From NCBI GenBank assembly GCA_965279595.1, contig CBDIIF010000005.1, forward strand, positions 1-24,148: a stretch of 24,148 nt of DNA, given 5' to 3'. The notes beneath the pieces are model-generated. The model was not told where the DNA came from, ran no database searches, and saw only the letters and a list, made by a program, of their open reading frames with translations. This DNA comes from CAIKLP01 sp965279595 (GTDB lineage: Bacteria > Bacteroidota > Bacteroidia > Sphingobacteriales > Sphingobacteriaceae). Both the position numbers and the translations under genes were made by a program. Position 1 is the first letter of the stretch, and every line of letters begins with the position of its first letter. Below are positions 1 through 10,965 of the stretch, piece by piece.

Positions 1-1047
1 TATAATTATGAATGTTAAGCAGAAGTAGGAATAGATCATTAGGTAAACTATATTATTCATTATGTCAGTTATGAAATCCTTGACATTCTATTAATTTTCC
101 AAATTATAAGCCAGATACATTTCATAATTATGGATGGCAACAAAAAATATGTTATATTATTTCACAAACTTAGCACATATCAGGTAGCTTTTTTGATACT
201 TTTTATTATATCTACAAAAATGCCCAAGATATTGATAATTAGGGCAATTTGATACATAATCTACCAAATGAAATTAAGCCCAATCATCCTAATCAAAGCC
301 TGTTTATTCAGTATCAAAAAAATAGATATCTAAATCTTGTTAGTCAGTAAAGTTATGCATTAACAACTTTCCATCATCCCCTATAAGTAGCACCATTTCT
401 ACAGATCTATCATCCAGATATACAAACTCCTTCATATCATCCCTATCCATTTTGGTGACAGAAAACTTGCTTTAATTACTCTTATAAAGAGCCAGTGAAA
501 CTTTTTGATTAAATGCTAAAATATAATCAAAATGTTAAAATACATTTGAATGGCATTGATAGATAATAACTTTGATAAGGATCTTGAAAGTTATTATAAT
601 CCTTATTTGTGAGTTTCTGTTGATAATAATTTAAGTCCTCTAAATTGTCTTGAGGGTAGGCATATTGCAAATCTGTTTATAATACTATTTAACTTTATTT
701 AGTAAATTTTCCTTAGTAAATTATTTGAAATATTTAAAAAATAAATTCCTAATTAGTACTAAGAGCTTCCAAATTATTATTCATGAATAATCGATTCAAT
801 ACTGTTAACTATTAACCATCTTTATTAATTTCATATTCATACTTATATTAAAGTTAGTCTGAACTAATTGTCTGTATTGGATTAGAGTTGATTGCATGCA
901 ATGATAGCCAACTTTTTAGTAAAGTAGATTGGAAGCAAAATTTAAGATCTCAGATACAAGTTCTCTATTAATTAAAAGGCTAGTTAGGACTATGGCTAAT
1001 ACTAATAAATCGATAAGTATAATAATGCATAGTATTTGGGTCTTCAT
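1..1047 (-). CDS. Double-Cache receptor-like membrane protein, copy A (partial, C-terminus beyond window)
   Basis: Paralogue of the neighbouring gene at 1122-2794; function not established beyond a likely extracellular ligand-sensing (Cache) region. It starts at ATG 1047 with MKTQILCII and a hydrophobic signal-anchor, matching MKTQAIILT in the paralogue. Two introns restore a frame that aligns along the paralogue: 842-864 (23 nt) and 516-543 (28 nt). Exons then give 332 codons with no TGA. Shared landmarks include NKDGQQL (paralogue NRNGDQL), FQIIYQGKFTKQ (GQMIYQNTLTKQ), DDGKLLMHNF (DCEGKLLVHNF) and TGFDQDDW (TGFNDDDW). The last 20 codons inside the window are hydrophobic and match the second membrane helix of the paralogue, so about 120 residues should lie outside. 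It sits 74 bp downstream of the paralogue, same strand. The family call is from overall architecture and is moderate; the paralogy is firm. Confidence 0.8.
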
Positions 1048-1121
1048 GGAATAGTTTTATGGAGATAAACATTTACGAATACTCATTTATATATTTTTTC
1101 TTAATTAAAAATATTAATATT

Positions 1122-2794
1122 TCAAAATATGCAAGGCTAAGGGGGTAATCGCAAATTTCTAGAATATTTCGATGAACTTTTCGAGCTATAATACCAAGTG
1201 AATTCTTTACCATCAGAAATGAATTCAATTGAATTTATTATTTCTAATGGTAAATGCTCCTACATAAACAAGGGATATTGTTATTCGTCTTCCAATTCCT
1301 TACAGTAGAGTGATTTATTCTTATTTATGCTACTGAGCTTACTATATAATCCATTATATTGGAATATCAATTTTCTAATTGTATCATTTGTCATTAAATT
1401 TTGGAAAGTAGTTAATTTTACTAATGATCTATGCTAATATTTCTTCTTAGCTTGATGTAATAGCAGATAGATAGGCCTTAAAATAAGAATAAATTTTAGT
1501 AATTATAATAATAGTATTATTATTAGTATGAATCCACCCCATATGAATACATAAAAAAGTAATCTCTTTAAAGCATTATCAATATTGTTTTATAATTATT
1601 ATTGAAATTCAATAAATGATGTAGTATCATCAATTATAATTAGATACAAATTGAAGTATTTTAATTTTGTGACTCCAACATGCATATCCTATTGATAAAG
1701 AGTATTGTATCTGCATAATATTCTTGAGTTCCTCATGTTTTTACAATTAGATCTGCCATCAGTCGATATAATTTATTGCCAATCATCATCATTAAAACCT
1801 GTTAATTTAGTATTATTTATTGATATCATTAACTCATCGGTTTAGAAGTTATGAACTAGTAACTTGCCTTCACAGTCAGCGACTAAGACCATAGTTAGAG
1901 ATTCATATGGAGGTATTATACTTTCCACTAATCCTTAAGATTAAATGTTAGTTGCTAAAGCTCCTATAAAGCTTTTATTCTTATCGACTAAAGGCATAAA
2001 TAGACTGATTCCTTGTTATTAACTTGTGAACACTCTAAATAAGATTATATTATTACATGTAAAGGGATCTGTCAATGTGTATCTATAACTAGTGTAATTG
2101 CCATAATTAAATAGTTTAAGAGCTTACTAATACCACTCTCTCTCTTCTGGAAAGTAAGAATAACTCTTATAGCCTCTACTTAAACAAGGGTAAATGAAAT
2201 TAATTTTATCTAATTTTGTATATCCGTAGATAAATTATTATTTTGTTAAAGTGTTCTAATATATCATTTATCCTATGTATTGCATATGCTATTATATTTT
2301 TACCCCCTTCAAGTCCTGTTCTGTCATAGTACTCCAATCAGTCAAATTAGTATAGCATAAAAATGAGTCAGAGGTTGTGCAATCTCCATATACAAAATTA
2401 GATTAAATTGATTTTGGAATATCTTGTATTCCTGAAAAATTCATATTTATGTCTTAATTTATTGATATGTTGTCAACCATATTACTTAATCTTAGATAGA
2501 GTTGATTCATTATAATTAACTAATCTCCATCTATGATTATATCATTTTTTTTTTACTTCTATTCAAAGTATTCTCAACTTTAAGGGAATTATAGTATAAA
2601 TAGTTGGAAATTATCTAATAGTTCATTCTCTGATAGATAATATCTGATGAGCTCTAAAACCTACTCTTAGCTAACATGTAGTTTATGTAAAATAAAAGGA
2701 ATAAGATTCCAAGTACGAAAATACTTATTAGGGCTGTCAAAATGATAGCTTAAGTCTTCATAGTTGCTTCACGGAAAAATCTTGGTGTGCACAT
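1122..2794 (-). CDS. Double-Cache receptor-like membrane protein, copy B
   Basis: Predicted plasma-membrane protein with an extracellular sensor and no visible enzymatic domain. One 26-nt intron at 2531-2556 removes an in-frame TGA; the spliced frame is 548 codons plus TGA. An N-terminal anchor covers roughly residues 16-36. A large ectodomain follows (about 40-400) with the Cache-like motif EEREWYQQAL near residue 213 and DGRSN near 350. A second helix (YVFIWGGFILIIILLL) lies around 405-425, then a cytoplasmic tail of about 120 residues, partly basic. Two helices flanking a Cache-type ectodomain resemble dCache_1 receptors, but no kinase, cyclase or methyl-accepting module follows, so the output is unknown. 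ATG 2794 is the longest start; ATG 2761 (MKTQAIIL) aligns with the start of copy A and may be the real one. The nuclease gene ends 56 bp upstream on the same strand. Confidence 0.8.
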
Positions 2795-2850
2795 CTGGTA
2801 AAAGAAAAAAAATATTTCAATATATAATTCAAAATTAATTTTAGAATAGA

Positions 2851-4376
2851 TCATTTCTTCAATCTAAATTGTTTTAGAAGTTCTTCTAAATCTTATTAAT
2901 CATTTGAAGTATTGGAATTTTCATCTTCCTCTTCTTCTTTTTGCTTCTTTAAATATTTCTAGATTGGTTCATTCTTATTAGTGGCCATCAATCTCTCAGC
3001 TATATTGCCAAGGCCCTCTTTCTTTTATTTTTAAGGTATCCCAAAAACATATTACTTTTCCAATTCCTCAATAATCTATTTTTTGTTCAATAAAGGCTTT
3101 TCCCTATCAATCTTCCTTTTCCTTAATTGTCTGTCGGGTTCTGTTTTAATAAATCCTAGTGCAGCCAATAACTCCCCTAGTTTTTTATTATTATAATAAA
3201 ATAATTTACTTTGCTTATCATAATGCATCCAAGATAGATATTCTTTAGATAGTTTTGTAAAGTCTGTGGAAGATTTAATAAGAGATGAGTAGCCAGATTA
3301 ACCATTTTACTCCAGTTTCTTTAAATAATTCTAGAATCCCTTTAATGGGTTAATTTTGACTGTTCTTCTATACTATGCAAAATTTTCAAATGGAATTACT
3401 AATTTCTTATTATTGGGGTGATTATTCAATTACCTTTAAGATTGCTGGTTTGATTGCCTTAACCCATGTTGACATTTCTTAGAAGTTCGAATGTAAGGAA
3501 TAAGGAACCATGAAATTAATGCCATCAGGATCTTGATGTTAGAGCATTAAAAAATCAGTTGTAATACAAATAAAGTCTTAATTTCCATCTTCTTTTTCCT
3601 TCTCTAATCTATCTTATCTGTGCCTTTTTTTTATTATTTCTATAAATGTTGCTTTAGGATCTGTAGTAAAATGCTTCATATCACAAACAAGTTATAGTTA
3701 TTTGTATTTTTACTCACTCACTAGTATTGGAACCTTGAAATATTAACTTACCCTAATACATATATTTTCCTTTCTATTAATTTTAAATTATATTAATAAT
3801 AAATTACCCTAATGCACCCATTGCTACCAATATTCTCTTCCCCTTGTTTTTATGAATAATATCTATAATTTATTTTGTTACTATTGGTTCTGTTGGAAAA
3901 TCAAATTCAGGATTGCAATAAGTATTATCAAAGATCATCTCATCAATACTCTTTGATAGCAAAAGTTTATAATCCAGCATTGATGGATTGAATCTAAAAT
4001 CTCCTGTGTGTAAAATAGTTCCCATATATCCTTCAAATAAGAATTAGGCTGATCCTGGTATATGATGAGCATTAAAGGCGGTAACATTTATCACATATTC
4101 CCCATCTTGCTCTGTTAAACATTTATTTATCAAATCTAATTTGTATGTTACCTCATACTCTATAGTAAATATATTTGTCATTTTAGGAAACATGTGTAAT
4201 ATGAATAATTTAGAGATTGGAGTACATATTATTATGCCATAATTCCATAATGGAGTCATTCCCTACCAATGATCTTAGTGAAAGTGACTTAAAAAATGAA
4301 TGAATTAGTTAACTGGATAATCCTTGCATAGTTCAAAGTCATCTACTATTATATTAGTATTAGTAATCAATCTCAT
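2851..4376 (-). CDS. SNM1/DCLRE1 (Pso2/Artemis/Apollo) family beta-CASP nuclease
   Basis: Metallo-beta-lactamase/beta-CASP nuclease of the SNM1 family, whose members act as 5' exonucleases or endonucleases in interstrand crosslink repair, end processing and telomere care; a nuclear role is inferred. Spliced length is 481 residues. Metal-binding motif 2 is SHFHQDHWQG (H31, H33, D35, H36), motif 3 is FNAHHIPGSA (H104/H105), and motif 4 is LHTGDFRF (D126). FDNTYCNP at 149-156 is typical of the family. The beta-CASP part carries VPYSLHSNFQEM, matching the PYS-x-HSS signature. The C-terminal ~140 residues are charged and end in an acidic stretch; I recognise no domain there. Introns: 3774-3807 (34 nt), 3734-3751 (18 nt, needed to reach the frame SEQKYKQLQ) and 3406-3433 (28 nt). 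Which of SNM1A, Artemis or Apollo it matches cannot be told by eye. Confidence 0.92.
3734..3751 (-). other. 18-nt intron in the SNM1-type nuclease gene
   Basis: Sequence GTAAGTTAATATTTCAAG on the minus strand. Removing it joins AGG to GTT and gives the family-like segment ENICIRVPILVSEQKYKQLQ. Retention, or use of the next AG (31-nt intron), runs into an in-frame TGA. It begins with the strong 5' splice sequence GTAAGT. Confidence 0.75.
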
Positions 4377-4501
4377 TATAATAAATTTTTTAAATAATCA
4401 TTTTTCATAATAAAATTCCTTTATTTAGAAGAAAATTAAACAAAGAATGATTGTAGATCTGTTACATGATTAATTTATATATAAACATTTATATTATAAA
4501 G

Positions 4502-6982
4502 TCATATTTTTTTGATCTAAACAGGATCTTTATTAGAGAATTGTTTATATAGCTTTTGGTATATTTTCCATTACTATTTTATATCCATTATCATTTGATA
4601 TATTATTATGAAAGAGATATTGAAAATGCATATCCAACCAATTAAGGATCTTTAAGAGTATGCTAAAAAGGTCATCTAATCATCTAGTACGAATAGAGAT
4701 ATCAATAAAATTGTAACTTATACACATAATTCACTTAATAACTATTTCTTGTATTCCTATATTTCATTTATTGGTGTAAATTTGATCAAGAAAATTAAAT
4801 TGATATTGCAAATCATAAAAATAAACAGTGATTAGTATACAGGTTAGTAATAAAATATTATCAGACTAATCATAAATAAGAGCTTCTTAAACATTTACCC
4901 TACTAAGTAATATTTAGAATATCCTTATAATTTCAATCCTTCATAAATTGATCCGAATTTCATTTATTTTTACAGTAATTAAGTTGAACAAAATTGAAGC
5001 TGAGATATTGATTTGAGTATTATGCCAAAATGAATTAAAATGAAGAAACAGGACAATAATAGTGATACTTAAAACTAAATTCCATTGTATTCGAAATTTT
5101 AAATGTTTAACAAAACTATAAAGCATAAATCATTAACAATAGAAATATATACTCTCAACAATCCACTCCAAAATAATTAATTATAAATTTTATAGGATAC
5201 TTCCAACAGATATTAGAGACTCACCATTTTAATTTTTTAAAAATATGATTGTTGTATTAGCTTATTTGTATATGGTTAACAAATCTTAATAAATAGGTAT
5301 GATAAAATAAAAGTAAATAATGTCGAGATAATTATAGAGCCATATGTTTAAAAATTAACTATGAATAAAGGAGTCTACCAATCAGCTGCAATCTTAGGTG
5401 GATAGTTGGAATACTATTCATCGTTATTGAAAAACTAATCTAAATTTATTGAATTCAAATAATTGAACTAAGCAAATTGAAAAAAGTTGATAAATGCTTC
5501 AAGATTGTATGGAAATTATGTATTTATGTACTTTAAATATGAAATAAGTTACATAAGATCTAATAAGTTATAAAATATATCTAATCCTCCACATAAAAAT
5601 CCAACTATTACTAAGGCTAATAAAATGTACAAAAAGTATTAATTCATATTTATGGCTTATTGAGTTTATTAAATGGTTCCTGCATATATAAATTAGTAAT
5701 CATAAATTTATGTACTTAAAGTTTATTAAGTTTGTTGTATTTTATCTAATGATTAAAACAATGCTAAGTTATTATAAGTGATGTAAAAATTCTCTCCAAT
5801 CATTGTGTTACGTAATTTTATCTGAATTTCAATCGAAAAATTCATAGTTTGATTTTAAAATATTGTATTTTCGCTTACTTTTAATTCATATGAATGTACA
5901 GATTAGTTTTCTATGATGAAAGAAATATCCTTATTGACATCTAAGGTTTGTTAAAGGAGTAATTCTTTATAATATAGTTTAAAATATCTAATTGGATTAT
6001 AAAGTGTAGCATCCTATTAATCAATAATTGGGATAGGATATGTGGCTTTTATTTACACTCCATTTATTAATAGAAATCCATATTCTAAAATACAATTTTA
6101 ATCACAACCATCATTACTTAATATATTGCCATCGTCACATTACTCCATGTCTGATTTTATTCCATCCCCACATATGCTAATACATTTCGTTTTTGTACTA
6201 TCCTCATACTAACCTACCAAACTAGAGCAATCTGTACACTTATCATTTATTTTGATATATTAACACTCTTGACAGGTTGAATAATTGCATTTCTTACATC
6301 CCTTATTGCATTATCTACAAAATCCATTAAATAAAAAATATCCATCTTAGCATTGTAAGCACAAGTCGTAATTTGAACATTACAAGCAATTTGGTGGGCA
6401 CAATTAACATTCACTTACATTGCACCATTAATTGGATAAACAATTAGTGCATGTCTATTATGATTAATCTTATGAGCTAGCACCTTCATCTTAATTAGTT
6501 GACTGTTAATTCTAATCAGCAATCTCATCAGGAGTACTTGGAGTTGATGGATTGGAACCATTAGATTTACAACTGGTGTATTTAGACCAGCATATACATT
6601 TACCATTTTTAGCGTACATCATATAAGTGTTGCATGTTCTACAATAATCAGTTTTGCTTTGACAAGTGAAGCATGGGCTAGTACATTGAACGCATTTATT
6701 TGATATCGAAACATAACCTGTTTAACATGATGCACTGCATTTTCCATTTTAAGGGAATAATTTTGAATCAGTGCAGCTGAAACAATAACTAGAATCTGAA
6801 CTCTTACAAGTTAGACAAGAACTGCTACATGATGATTTGTAACATTTATTAGAAGAAAGTGTATACCCACTTTCACAAAGCTTACAGTTTCCAGATTACC
6901 CAGAGCACTCTTCACAGTTATCTGGGCAATCTGAGTCTTGAAGAGTTAAAATAGCTAGTCCCAATATAATAATATATTACAT
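4502..6982 (-). CDS. Cysteine-rich furin-like/DUF4215 surface protein with multi-pass C-terminus
   Basis: Large predicted surface membrane protein of 826 residues, intronless and open from ATG 6982 to TGA 4504-4502. It begins with a signal peptide (MQYIIILGLAILTLQ), then DCPDNCEEC and repeated Cys-pair motifs to about residue 270, as in furin-like/growth-factor-receptor Cys-rich repeats. A Ser/Thr/Gln linker without Cys interrupts them around 145-165. At about 271-300 lies a DUF4215-type unit, CGDGIKSDMEQCDDGN followed by NDGC and QNC. A Cys-poor region follows, then the first clear helix (FLYILLALVIVGFLCGG) near 450-467 and several more to the C-terminus, with KFGSIYEGLK between helices. Large families with this design are known in ciliates; ligand and function are unknown. 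A role in sensing or surface structure is inference. The plus strand of this region also has long open frames, but they are antisense shadows. Confidence 0.88.
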
Positions 6983-7452
6983 ATTTTATTTTTAATTATC
7001 ATATTTTAATAAAAATTAAACAGATTGTATTAAAGTCAAGGAATTTACACTAAAATGGTATGATTTAGAATCTAATATAGATTTTCATTTCTAATACAAA
7101 TTTTAACTTTCTTAGCATAAAATATAGATATATGAAAATCAAAATTATTGAAAGATTATTAGTTATGTTCTGAAAATAAACATATATATAATGGAGAGAG
7201 ACACCTTGTTTTGTAATAGGTCCTTCAAATAGTGATATTTTCAGATATGATTTATTACTTATATTGTTCAAAATGTAATTTTATTTTATTATTTTATAAA
7301 AAATATTTTAAAAAATTATTAACTTATGGATCCTAATCAGTTTTAAATATTAGTATTTGTAATTTTGCTACTTATACACATTGTCAAGATGATTATTTAC
7401 CAATATTTAAAGAATTTGAATTAAAATCTATATGCTTTTAGTATAATCATTT
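6983..7452. other. Divergent intergenic region between the Cys-rich gene and the RING gene
   Basis: Very AT-rich spacer between oppositely transcribed genes, so it should hold both promoters; I see no specific element. The right part (7326 onward) contains an ATG-initiated frame in a different phase from the downstream gene. It encodes two hydrophobic segments and may be the displaced N-terminus of that gene. Confidence 0.6.
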
Positions 7453-9330
7453 ATGTTATTTATCTCATTAATATTACTTATACTAAAAACGAGATTCAAT
7501 AAGAAAGGGAAGAAAAATAGGATTTTAAAATATTCACTAAATGTATTTTTAATCATAAGCTCTATTTTGATGATATTCATTTTTTTTTAATACATTTACT
7601 TAGCTAAAAATCTTTATATTTATTTTAATAATATAAGTTTACCAAATAAGGTGTTTTATGTAATTGAGCCTGTTCTCACCGATATTTGGATCTGCTTTAT
7701 CTTTAACCTGATAATATTAAATAATGGTAGATTCAATAATATAATATAGAAATTTTTTTTTGGCCATTTAGGACTAATTAAATAAATAATATTTATTGTT
7801 TTAGATGTAGAAACCATAATTCTGTAATTCTACATCATTGTTTATTATTTAATTTAAGAAACAATCATAAATTTTCTAACAATAAGATTAAATTTATTGC
7901 TTAATATCCTATTTACTCTATATCTAACATATTACTAAATTAAATAGGTATTCAAATTATTTGGGATGAAGAATATGAAATTTTATTTATATGATTATTT
8001 GCTAGGATTCAATATAATGATGTTGGTTTATGCTTTTATAAATCGTTTTGTATAATATTTTAAAGAAGACTTAGACAAATTGTTAATCTTCTATTTATAT
8101 ACATCACTTAGATTATTTAATCTAGCTTAAAATGGAGATTAAAAATTTAAAAAACTATTAGATTAATAAATTCAGGAAGAATCACTTAATAGTATTTTCT
8201 TAGGCTCAGGAAATATTTAAATGAATTGTTAAACTTGTTAAGTACAATTTAATTTAAGAGATAAAATAATATTTCATTCCAATACTGAATTTCTTTATCA
8301 TAAGTATTGCTTTCAATCAAAGAAAGATTAAATTGATAATTAAAGTAATTATTAACTTCATTTTCAATGTTAAGTTTAAGTAGAAAAATAACAACTTAGT
8401 AAAATGGTTATGTTTATATTTATCTTTATAAATGCAATTTGGATGTCCATTATGTACACCTTTGATTGGATTGTTTGTTAATTATAATTCTGTAACTTTG
8501 AAATATATTTACAGTTTTCACTAATTTCCATAAATTACATTTCGATTATATTAATTATGAGAAGAATAAAAAAATTAAAGAAATTTTTTGTATCTCTAAT
8601 GTTTTTAATATATATTTCATAATTTAATACATTTTTTAATTTATTTACTGTTGATTATGATAGGTTAGGTATACATAATTTTATTATAATTTTGTACTTT
8701 TAGGTCGTTTTAACTTAAGGAACTATGTTAACTAATTATATGTTTATCCAGAAATCTTTAATGCAAATTTCAACTTTAATATATAAACACATTTTAAACT
8801 TTTTTAGGACTTAAACGATAGAATTTTTAATATTTTAGATATATTTCCTTATAACGATATTTTATGAATATAACACTGTTTTAATATAAATAATACCTTT
8901 CATCTATTTTACTATTTATCTATTGTATTGGGATTTACATGAGATTGTTTATTTGAAGTAGATAAAAAAATAACTTCCTTATTAATATTAATTTCACTCA
9001 TCAAGTTCATAAATGTTGCTAATTATTTCTGGCCTAAAATACATTTTTTATGATTCATTAATTTATAAGGATATATTTCAAAAGTACTCATTTATTTTGA
9101 AATATTTTTTAATATTCTTAGTAAATACTGTTATTACATGTAGAATTCTTTTGATACCAAAATAAAAAAAAGATAAATCAGAAATGAATGAAGTAGTTAA
9201 GTCAACAGATATTCATGGTTAGTTAAATTTAGGCTATAATTTAAAAAAATTGCTTAAATGTTCAATTTGTAGAAGTATTTAAGAGGTGAGTTAGAAATTT
9301 TATTTTATTGAATTGTAATCATGCATTTGA
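7453..9330 (+). CDS. Multi-pass membrane protein with C-terminal RING-type zinc finger (frame-broken at 3' end)
   Basis: Probable membrane-anchored RING protein, that is, a candidate E3 ubiquitin ligase, though catalytic competence is doubtful. The 625-codon frame from ATG 7453 is dominated by hydrophobic segments, estimated at ten or more helices. A cytosolic loop at about 257-287 has Cys pairs (MNCQTCQVQF, then YHKYC) resembling a degenerate zinc finger. Near the C-terminus KCSICRSIQE gives the first Cys pair of a RING. The frame then leaves the motif: NCNHAF and KCIVC, which look like the later RING ligands, lie in another phase downstream (9311-9433). No GT...AG intron of ordinary size repairs this. 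The start is also uncertain: ATG 7326 opens a different frame with two hydrophobic segments, and only improbable introns (49 nt or more) could join it. Damaged gene or sequence indels are both possible. Confidence 0.6.
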
Positions 9331-9433
9331 TGAAAAATCTTTTAAGAGACTGTATATAATTTTAGTGGAAAAATGTATTGTTTGTATAGACCATTAGGTA
9401 GGAAGAAAATATATTTAGGTGATTTTATAATGA
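9302..9433 (+). pseudogene. Out-of-frame remainder of the RING finger
   Basis: In the phase starting at 9311 the translation reads NCNHAFDEKSF, then KCIVC at about 9371-9385, ending at TGA 9431-9433. This resembles the second half of a RING (C-x-H ... C-x2-C) belonging to the upstream gene. The usual H and C in the F-H-x2-C position are D and S, so the finger is degenerate even if the frame is repaired. Confidence 0.45.
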
Positions 9434-9763
9434 TTTCATATTCTTTAGCAATGATTTTGACAAATTTATTCATATTCAAAATTTTATCTTTCAAAACATA
9501 TATAATTATTCTTATAAATAATGGTTTAGTTATATTTATTACATTTCAAGAAAGATGTATTTACAGTAATTTTCATTATATTAAATTTATAAAATTAAAT
9601 ATAATATCTTATTCTTTTATAATCATCATATATCTTAAAAAAAAATATACCTTTTTATAATATTACCATATAAGGGTTCAATTCATATGTGTTCACTTAA
9701 AATGTTGATTGATTTTTGTATTAATTAGCCAAATTTAATTAAAGCATAAAAATATTAATTAAA
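9434..9763. other. Intergenic, nothing recognised
   Basis: About 330 bp of AT-rich sequence between the RING gene and the first Myb gene. An open frame here encodes only low-complexity Ile/Phe/Lys sequence with no motif. It presumably holds the Myb promoter. Confidence 0.55.
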
Positions 9764-10319
9764 ATGTACTAAATATGGAACAATCAATGCTCTAATTCAT
9801 TCTTAGCTAATTTAAAATCAGATCTGCTAAATTAATAAAAACTGGAGATCGAAAGGCTAATTGATGAGCTAAGGCAATAATAGAGCAAAATGACCATTTC
9901 AAGTTATTAAGTTCCCTTAGTTACATGCAAAGAGTAGGCCACCGATAATGAGTAATATCATATATTATGTAAAGGACCTAAAAATTGAAGCCCTAGATAG
10001 CGAAGTCGCAGCTGGTAGACAAAAATATGGAGAAAAAAAATTGTTCTAAACGAAGGAGAAAGAATAAGCAAAGGTGTTACTTAGAAGGTGTATTTTATCT
10101 CAATATATTAAATTAGGTAGGTGGACCCAGCGAGAGCATAAGCTATACTTGAGCTTTTTGGATCAAAACATTGATTTTATGACGAGTTCTGGCAATTCAA
10201 AGAGACAAGAGAAGGTCTTCAAACAAATGTCTGAGATGATAAGAAGCAGGACAGCAGCCCAATGTCGATCTCATCACAAAAAATTTGATTTCTCGAGTTA
10301 TTTGAGCTAGAAGAAATGA
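9764..10319 (+). CDS. SHAQKY-type Myb/SANT domain protein 1
   Basis: Small putative nuclear DNA-binding protein of 167 residues. Introns 9952-9974 (23 nt) and 10088-10116 (29 nt) are needed; the second lies directly before the Myb domain and makes the junction CYLEGRWTQREHK. The single Myb repeat covers about 102-160: GRWTQREHKLYLSFL (helix 1), then IRSRTAAQCRSHHKKF, the recognition-helix region resembling plant-type SHAQKYF Myb proteins. A basic stretch (SKRRRKNKQR) precedes the domain, and a predicted coiled coil (LEIERLIDELRQQQSK) lies near the N-terminus and may mediate dimerisation. ATG 9764 is chosen because ATG 9775 soon meets TGA. It is convergent with the ABC transporter and has an inverted paralogue at 15217-15773. 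Targets are unknown. Confidence 0.85.
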
Positions 10320-10965
10320 AAACTCCGACAGATCATAATGATGAAATATAGATTACATCAATTTGTTAAAATCATACTGTTCTAAGATCAGACTAACCAT
10401 CACATAGTCTTATCATCAATTTCATGAACAATAGTTTATGTCTGATGATATTTAACTTTGATCAATACTTACGTTCAGTAATTTTTAACAGCTTAAAATG
10501 AAAATTATTTGAGAAATACTTCCTTTATGCCCAACTTGTCCTGTACCTAAAAAGAACTTGAACAATCAAATCATGAAATATATTAGATATTTTATAATAA
10601 ATATGAATCAATAATATTGATGAGGGTTTTTATAAATCTATAGTATAAAATTAATATTAATGTATATGTTTATCATAAATTTCTTCATTTCAACTTATCC
10701 TTCTCTTATGTCATTGATAATGATCAAGCTTCGTTAGATTTCTATCTTTCTATCTGAGTCATTAATCCAAAACTAAAATTTAGCCATTCTTGTATTATTT
10801 AACCTATATTATTAACTTTTTATTATTTTTCTTTTGTTTCCAATTCCTTCTTTATGGACCTTTACTAAATCTTTGTCTGTGTATAAATCATTGGTATAGA
10901 CTTATTTTCTATATCTGTGATTCTATCGATTTCATATCTAGCATATTAATTTTATATAAAAAAAA
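10320..10965. other. Convergent intergenic region with a doubtful minus-strand ORF
   Basis: About 650 bp between the 3' ends of Myb protein 1 and the ABC transporter, longer than most gaps here. On the minus strand ATG 10944, with a possible 25-nt intron at 10878-10902, opens 104 codons to a TGA at 10610-10608 (starting MLDMKSIESQIQK). It has no recognised motif, and frames this long arise often when TGA is the only stop. I do not call it a gene. Plus-strand frames are low-complexity hydrophobic. Confidence 0.5.

Noticed and set aside
4606..5473. Long plus-strand open frames, including one of about 140 codons ending near 5473
   Set aside because: They are antisense to the continuous 826-residue Cys-rich membrane protein, whose motifs and signal peptide are clear. 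Long chance frames are expected when TGA is the only stop.
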